Of a stretch of 16,752 nucleotides of DNA, positions 14,427 through 16,752 are shown in pieces. Each line of letters begins with the position of its first letter. Within the stretch, counting starts at the first letter, position 1. The position numbers were made by a program, and so were the translations under genes. This stretch comes from Burkholderiaceae bacterium (lineage in GTDB: Bacteria > Pseudomonadota > Gammaproteobacteria > Burkholderiales > Burkholderiaceae): contig JALREG010000115.1 in NCBI GenBank assembly GCA_023253905.1, positions 1 through 16,752 of the forward strand, given 5' to 3'. The notes under the pieces are model-generated. The model did not search any database. It saw only the letters and a program-made list of their open reading frames with translations, and was not told the origin of the DNA.

Positions 14427-15866
14427 GTGGCGCGTCCCTGCGATCTGAGCGCCACGGAGGCGCGACAGCTGATCGGCCGCAAAGCGCTCTCGCCGGTTGA
14501 ACTGCTGGAGAGCTGCATCGCGCAGATCGAGGCGGTGAATCCAGCCGTCAATGCGGTGGTCACCACCGCCTATGAGCGGGCGCGGGATGAAGCGCGACAG
14601 GCCGAGCGGCAGGTCATGGCGGGCGGCCCACTGGGCCTCCTGCATGGTCTGCCGATCGGCATCAAGGACCTGGCCGAAACCGCTGGCATTCGCACCACCC
14701 ACGGCTCTTTGCTCTACCGCGACCATGTGCCAGTCGCCGATGATCCGGTGGTGAGTGCGCTTCGCGAGGCGGGTGGCATTGTCCTCGCCAAAACCAACAC
14801 GCCCGAATTCGGCGCCGGCGCCCACACCAATAACGCGGTGTTCGGGGTCTCGCGCAATCCGTTCGATCTCGCCAGAACCTGCGGCGGCTCGTCGGGCGGC
14901 TCAGCGATCGCCCTGGCCACTCACATGATGCCGCTTGCCCACGGCTCGGACACGGGCGGGAGCCTCCGACTGCCGGCTGCGTTCAATGGCATCGTTTCAC
15001 ACCGCCCAAGCGCCGGCGTCGTGCCCTCGATCACCCGCGATATCGCGCTCAGTTTCCTCGAGATGGAAGGCCCGATGGCGCGTTCGGTGGCCGATTGTTC
15101 GCTCATGCTGGCGGCCATGGCCACGCGAAATCGCGACGACCCGATGGCCTACCCGCTCGACCCCGCGCAGTTTGTATCGCTGGACACGATCGACCTGTCA
15201 GGCCTCAGGGTGGCGGTGAGCGATGATCTGGGCTGTGCACCGACATCGCAGGCGGTGAGGCAAACCTTCCGTAGACGCGTCGAACGCTTCGCGCCCGCAT
15301 TCAGGAGCCTGACCTGGATCACGCCCCCGCTCGGCGATGCACTCGATGTGTTCTGGCTGCTGCGCGGGGCCTACATGCTCGCCAAGCATTCAGAGCGATT
15401 CGAACGCCATGAAGCGCTGTTGGGTACAAACGTGCGCGGCAATATGCTGGCCGCTCAGCAGATGGACCTCACAAGCATGGCCATCGCGCACCGCGATCAG
15501 CTGCGTCTCTATCGCGCGTTTCAGCGCCTGTTCGATGAAATCGATGTGCTGATCGCGCCAACCGTCACCGTCTTTCCCTTCGCATTTGACCAGCCCCACC
15601 CGACCGAAATCGATGGCGCACCCATGGCCAATTATGTGCACTGGGCTGGTCTCACCTCGGCGCTCACCGTTGTAGGAAATCCGGTGACTGCACTGCCCTG
15701 CGGGCTAGACCCGACCGGCATGCCGTTTGGCATCCAGGTGATCGGGCCGAGCCACGGGGACCGCTTCACCCTGGGCGTTGCGCACGCGCTCGAGCAGCTG
15801 TTTAGCCACGATACGGAGCTCAAACAACCCGTTCCCGCACGGGCTCGATCGCCACAGAACGCTTAG
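14427..15866 (+). CDS. Amidase-signature family amidase
   Basis: 479-residue cytoplasmic C-N hydrolase. The full Ser-cisSer-Lys machinery is visible: K80 in PIGIKDLAETAG, S155 in CGGSSGGSAIALAT, S179 in GSDTGGSLRLPAAFNG, with the standard 24-residue spacing. Normal N-terminal helix (DLSATEARQLIGRKALSPVELLESC) and C-terminal GLTSALTVVGNPVTALPCG with PFGIQVIGPSHGDRF are also present. The length is typical of bacterial amidases and there is no extra tail, unlike the first amidase. The start is GTG 14427, with AAGGAG overlapping the preceding stop (one untranslated base between genes), so it is coupled to the Bug protein. This suggests the imported solute, or an early intermediate, is an amide. 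Annotation as GatA would be wrong: gatB and gatC are absent. Confidence 0.9.
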   Translation: MARPCDLSATEARQLIGRKALSPVELLESCIAQIEAVNPAVNAVVTTAYERARDEARQAERQVMAGGPLGLLHGLPIGIKDLAETAGIRTTHGSLLYRDHVPVADDPVVSALREAGGIVLAKTNTPEFGAGAHTNNAVFGVSRNPFDLARTCGGSSGGSAIALATHMMPLAHGSDTGGSLRLPAAFNGIVSHRPSAGVVPSITRDIALSFLEMEGPMARSVADCSLMLAAMATRNRDDPMAYPLDPAQFVSLDTIDLSGLRVAVSDDLGCAPTSQAVRQTFRRRVERFAPAFRSLTWITPPLGDALDVFWLLRGAYMLAKHSERFERHEALLGTNVRGNMLAAQQMDLTSMAIAHRDQLRLYRAFQRLFDEIDVLIAPTVTVFPFAFDQPHPTEIDGAPMANYVHWAGLTSALTVVGNPVTALPCGLDPTGMPFGIQVIGPSHGDRFTLGVAHALEQLFSHDTELKQPVPARARSPQNA

Positions 15867-15879
15867 GCCGCAACCGCAC

Positions 15880-15918
15880 CGGGCCAGCGCGCGCCTGGGC
15901 CAACCCGCGCGCGGCCCG
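15880..15918. terminator. GC-rich hairpin between convergent genes, possible bidirectional terminator
   Basis: CGGGCC (15880-15885) pairs with GGCCCG (15913-15918), and inside it CGCGCG (15888-15893) pairs with CGCGCG (15906-15911). The internal loop is 2 by 1 and the apical loop 12 bases. It lies in the 60-bp gap between the second amidase (plus) and dcd (minus). There is no U-run on either side, so it may act with Rho or as an RNA-stabilising end. Confidence 0.4.
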
Positions 15919-15926
15919 TCCTCGCC

Positions 15927-16490
15927 TCAGGTGCGCGGCAGCGTCACGCCCTGCTGGCCCTGATATTTCCCTCCCCGGTCACGATAGGAGGTATCGCACA
16001 CCTCGTCAGACTCGAGAAAAATCACCTGCGCGCAGCCCTCGCCTGCGTAGATCTTGGCGGGCAGCGGTGTGGTGTTTGAAAACTCGAGCGTGACATGGCC
16101 CTCCCACTCGGGCTCAAGCGGTGTCACGTTGACGATGATGCCGCAGCGCGCATAGGTGGACTTGCCCAGACAGATGGTGAGTACCGAACGCGGAATTCGA
16201 AAATATTCAACCGTCCGGGCCAACGCGAACGAATTGGGCGGAATGATGCAGACCGGCCCCTTGAAATCGACGAATGATTTCTCGTCGAAATTCTTGGGGT
16301 CGACGATGGTGGAGTTGATGTTGGTAAAGATCTTGAACTCGTCGGCACAGCGTAAGTCATATCCGTAGCTGGAGGTGCCGTAGGAAACGATGCGCTGACC
16401 ACCTACCGAGCGCACCTGACCGGGCTCAAAGGGCTCGATCATGCCTTGCGCAGCCATTGCGCGAATCCAGCGGTCGGACTTGATACTCAT
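15927..16490 (-). CDS. dcd: dCTP deaminase
   Basis: 187-residue trimeric enzyme converting dCTP to dUTP plus ammonia, supplying dUMP for thymidylate synthesis. Seen: [22 protein letters not shown] at the start, [14 protein letters not shown] (36-49), [19 protein letters not shown], the active-site signature [33 protein letters not shown] with S111, R115 and catalytic E136 (E. coli: S111, R115, E138), and the C-terminal lid [11 protein letters not shown]. Length is normal (E. coli 193). The reading frame stays open to 16538, but ATG 16490 is chosen because GGAG lies 8 bases upstream and family similarity begins there. It is a housekeeping gene unrelated to the catabolic cluster. It converges on the amidase and diverges from the gene at the right edge. 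The bifunctional DCD-DUT type cannot be excluded from motifs alone, but the motif set is that of the monofunctional enzyme. Confidence 0.93.
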   Translation of the reverse strand: MSIKSDRWIRAMAAQGMIEPFEPGQVRSVGGQRIVSYGTSSYGYDLRCADEFKIFTNINSTIVDPKNFDEKSFVDFKGPVCIIPPNSFALARTVEYFRIPRSVLTICLGKSTYARCGIIVNVTPLEPEWEGHVTLEFSNTTPLPAKIYAGEGCAQVIFLESDEVCDTSYRDRGGKYQGQQGVTLPRT

Positions 16491-16509
16491 CAGGGGGACT
16501 CCACAAAAT
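16480..16509 (+). promoter_or_regulatory. Candidate promoter for the gene at the right edge
   Basis: TTGATA (16480-16485, five of six -35 bases) and CAAAAT (16504-16509, four of six -10 bases) are 18 bp apart on the plus strand. They would start transcription about 55 bases before the ATG at 16571. The -35 lies inside the dcd start region. The -10 is weak. Confidence 0.25.
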
Positions 16510-16570
16510 CGAAAACCTGAGGCATTGTAGACGGTCACAAATAGTCAACCCTTCCGGAGGAGAACTGATT

Positions 16571-16752
16571 ATGTCCATCAGCACCGGACTCGTCGGCCTG
16601 GGTGGCCATCACATCGCGACTGGCACCGGCCAGGACAGCTTCGAGCACAACTTCAGGGCTGCACTCATGGCGGCCGAACAACCACCCAACGGCAACCCAG
16701 CCATTGCAGCCGCCGACAAACCGCACGGGAATAATCGCAGCCGCCGAATTCT
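16571..16752 (+). CDS. Unrecognised protein, N-terminal 60 residues, runs off the right edge
   Basis: An open frame begins at ATG 16571, 6 bases after the SD CGGAGGAGAA (16555-16564), and stays open to the window end. The visible part starts MSISTGLVGLGGHHIATGTG and continues with an acidic/aromatic patch (QDSFEHNF), an Ala-rich stretch (RAALMAAEQPP) and an Ala/Asn/Arg-rich end. There is no signal peptide or membrane segment and no motif I recognise. The low-complexity Gly, Ala and Asn content suggests a flexible region. It is divergent from dcd, with an 80-bp gap, and GC-rich codon use matches the neighbours. It is probably a real gene because of the SD, but the function is unknown. Confidence 0.5.
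   Translation, partial: MSISTGLVGLGGHHIATGTGQDSFEHNFRAALMAAEQPPNGNPAIAAADKPHGNNRSRRI

Noticed and set aside
14427..15866. GatA, the tRNA-dependent amidotransferase subunit
   Set aside because: gatB and gatC are not present and the gene is coupled to a solute-binding protein; a general amidase fits better. The same holds for the first amidase.
16524..16548. TTGACT/TACAAT on the minus strand as the dcd promoter
   Set aside because: The two boxes are only 13 bp apart, too close for a sigma-70 promoter; each alone is weak evidence.
16746..16751. GAATTC at the right edge as a cloning boundary
   Set aside because: The frame at 16571 continues through it without change of composition, and a 6-base site is expected by chance; there is no vector-like sequence.

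Overview
Most of this window (about 575 to 16752) is GC-rich, densely packed, Gram-negative bacterial DNA. An MdtB/MdtC-type RND pump pair, an outer-membrane lipoprotein channel of the NodT type, a Bug/TctC-family periplasmic binding protein and ATGA/GTG start usage together suggest a betaproteobacterium, probably Burkholderiales. That assignment is inferred from gene content only. The first ~555 bases are very different: AT-rich, with the C-terminal part of a probable phage major capsid protein on the minus strand, followed by a rho-independent terminator. The two compositions meet inside a ~20-base stretch (556-575) that reads sensibly as both genes. This is either an assembly/cloning chimera or an illegitimate recombination joint.

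Region 1 (1-575, minus): phage capsid C-terminus, terminator, and a Shine-Dalgarno sequence for a further phage gene lying beyond the left edge. Region 2 (556-9677, plus): an operon of mdtB-like (its N-terminal ~87 residues are lost at the joint), mdtC-like, a NodT-type outer-membrane lipoprotein and an amidase-signature hydrolase with a GatC/AtzG-like C-terminal tail. The last two junctions overlap (11 bp and ATGA), so translational coupling is likely. The membrane-fusion subunit expected upstream is not present.

Region 3 (9709-15866): two divergent gene groups around a 120-bp control region. Leftward runs a LeuC-like large subunit, a LeuD-like small subunit (ATGA overlap) and a benzoylformate-decarboxylase-like ThDP enzyme. 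Rightward runs a Bug-family solute-binding protein and a second amidase. The LeuC/LeuD-like pair keeps the three Fe-S cysteines. However, it has lost the usual DSHT segment (now DMHC) and the SRE-type active-site loop (now GCGKPHIQG), so it is unlikely to be leucine biosynthesis. My reading is a small catabolic cluster for an unidentified amide or carboxylic acid: capture by the Bug protein, hydrolysis by the amidase, (de)hydration by the aconitase-family enzyme, and C-C cleavage by the ThDP enzyme. The substrate cannot be read from the sequence.

Region 4 (15867-16752): dCTP deaminase (dcd) on the minus strand. It converges on the second amidase across a GC-rich hairpin, and an unrecognised plus-strand gene that diverges from it runs off the right edge. 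No rRNA, tRNA, CRISPR array, insertion sequence or integrase was seen, and no stretch over 300 bases lacks a gene.
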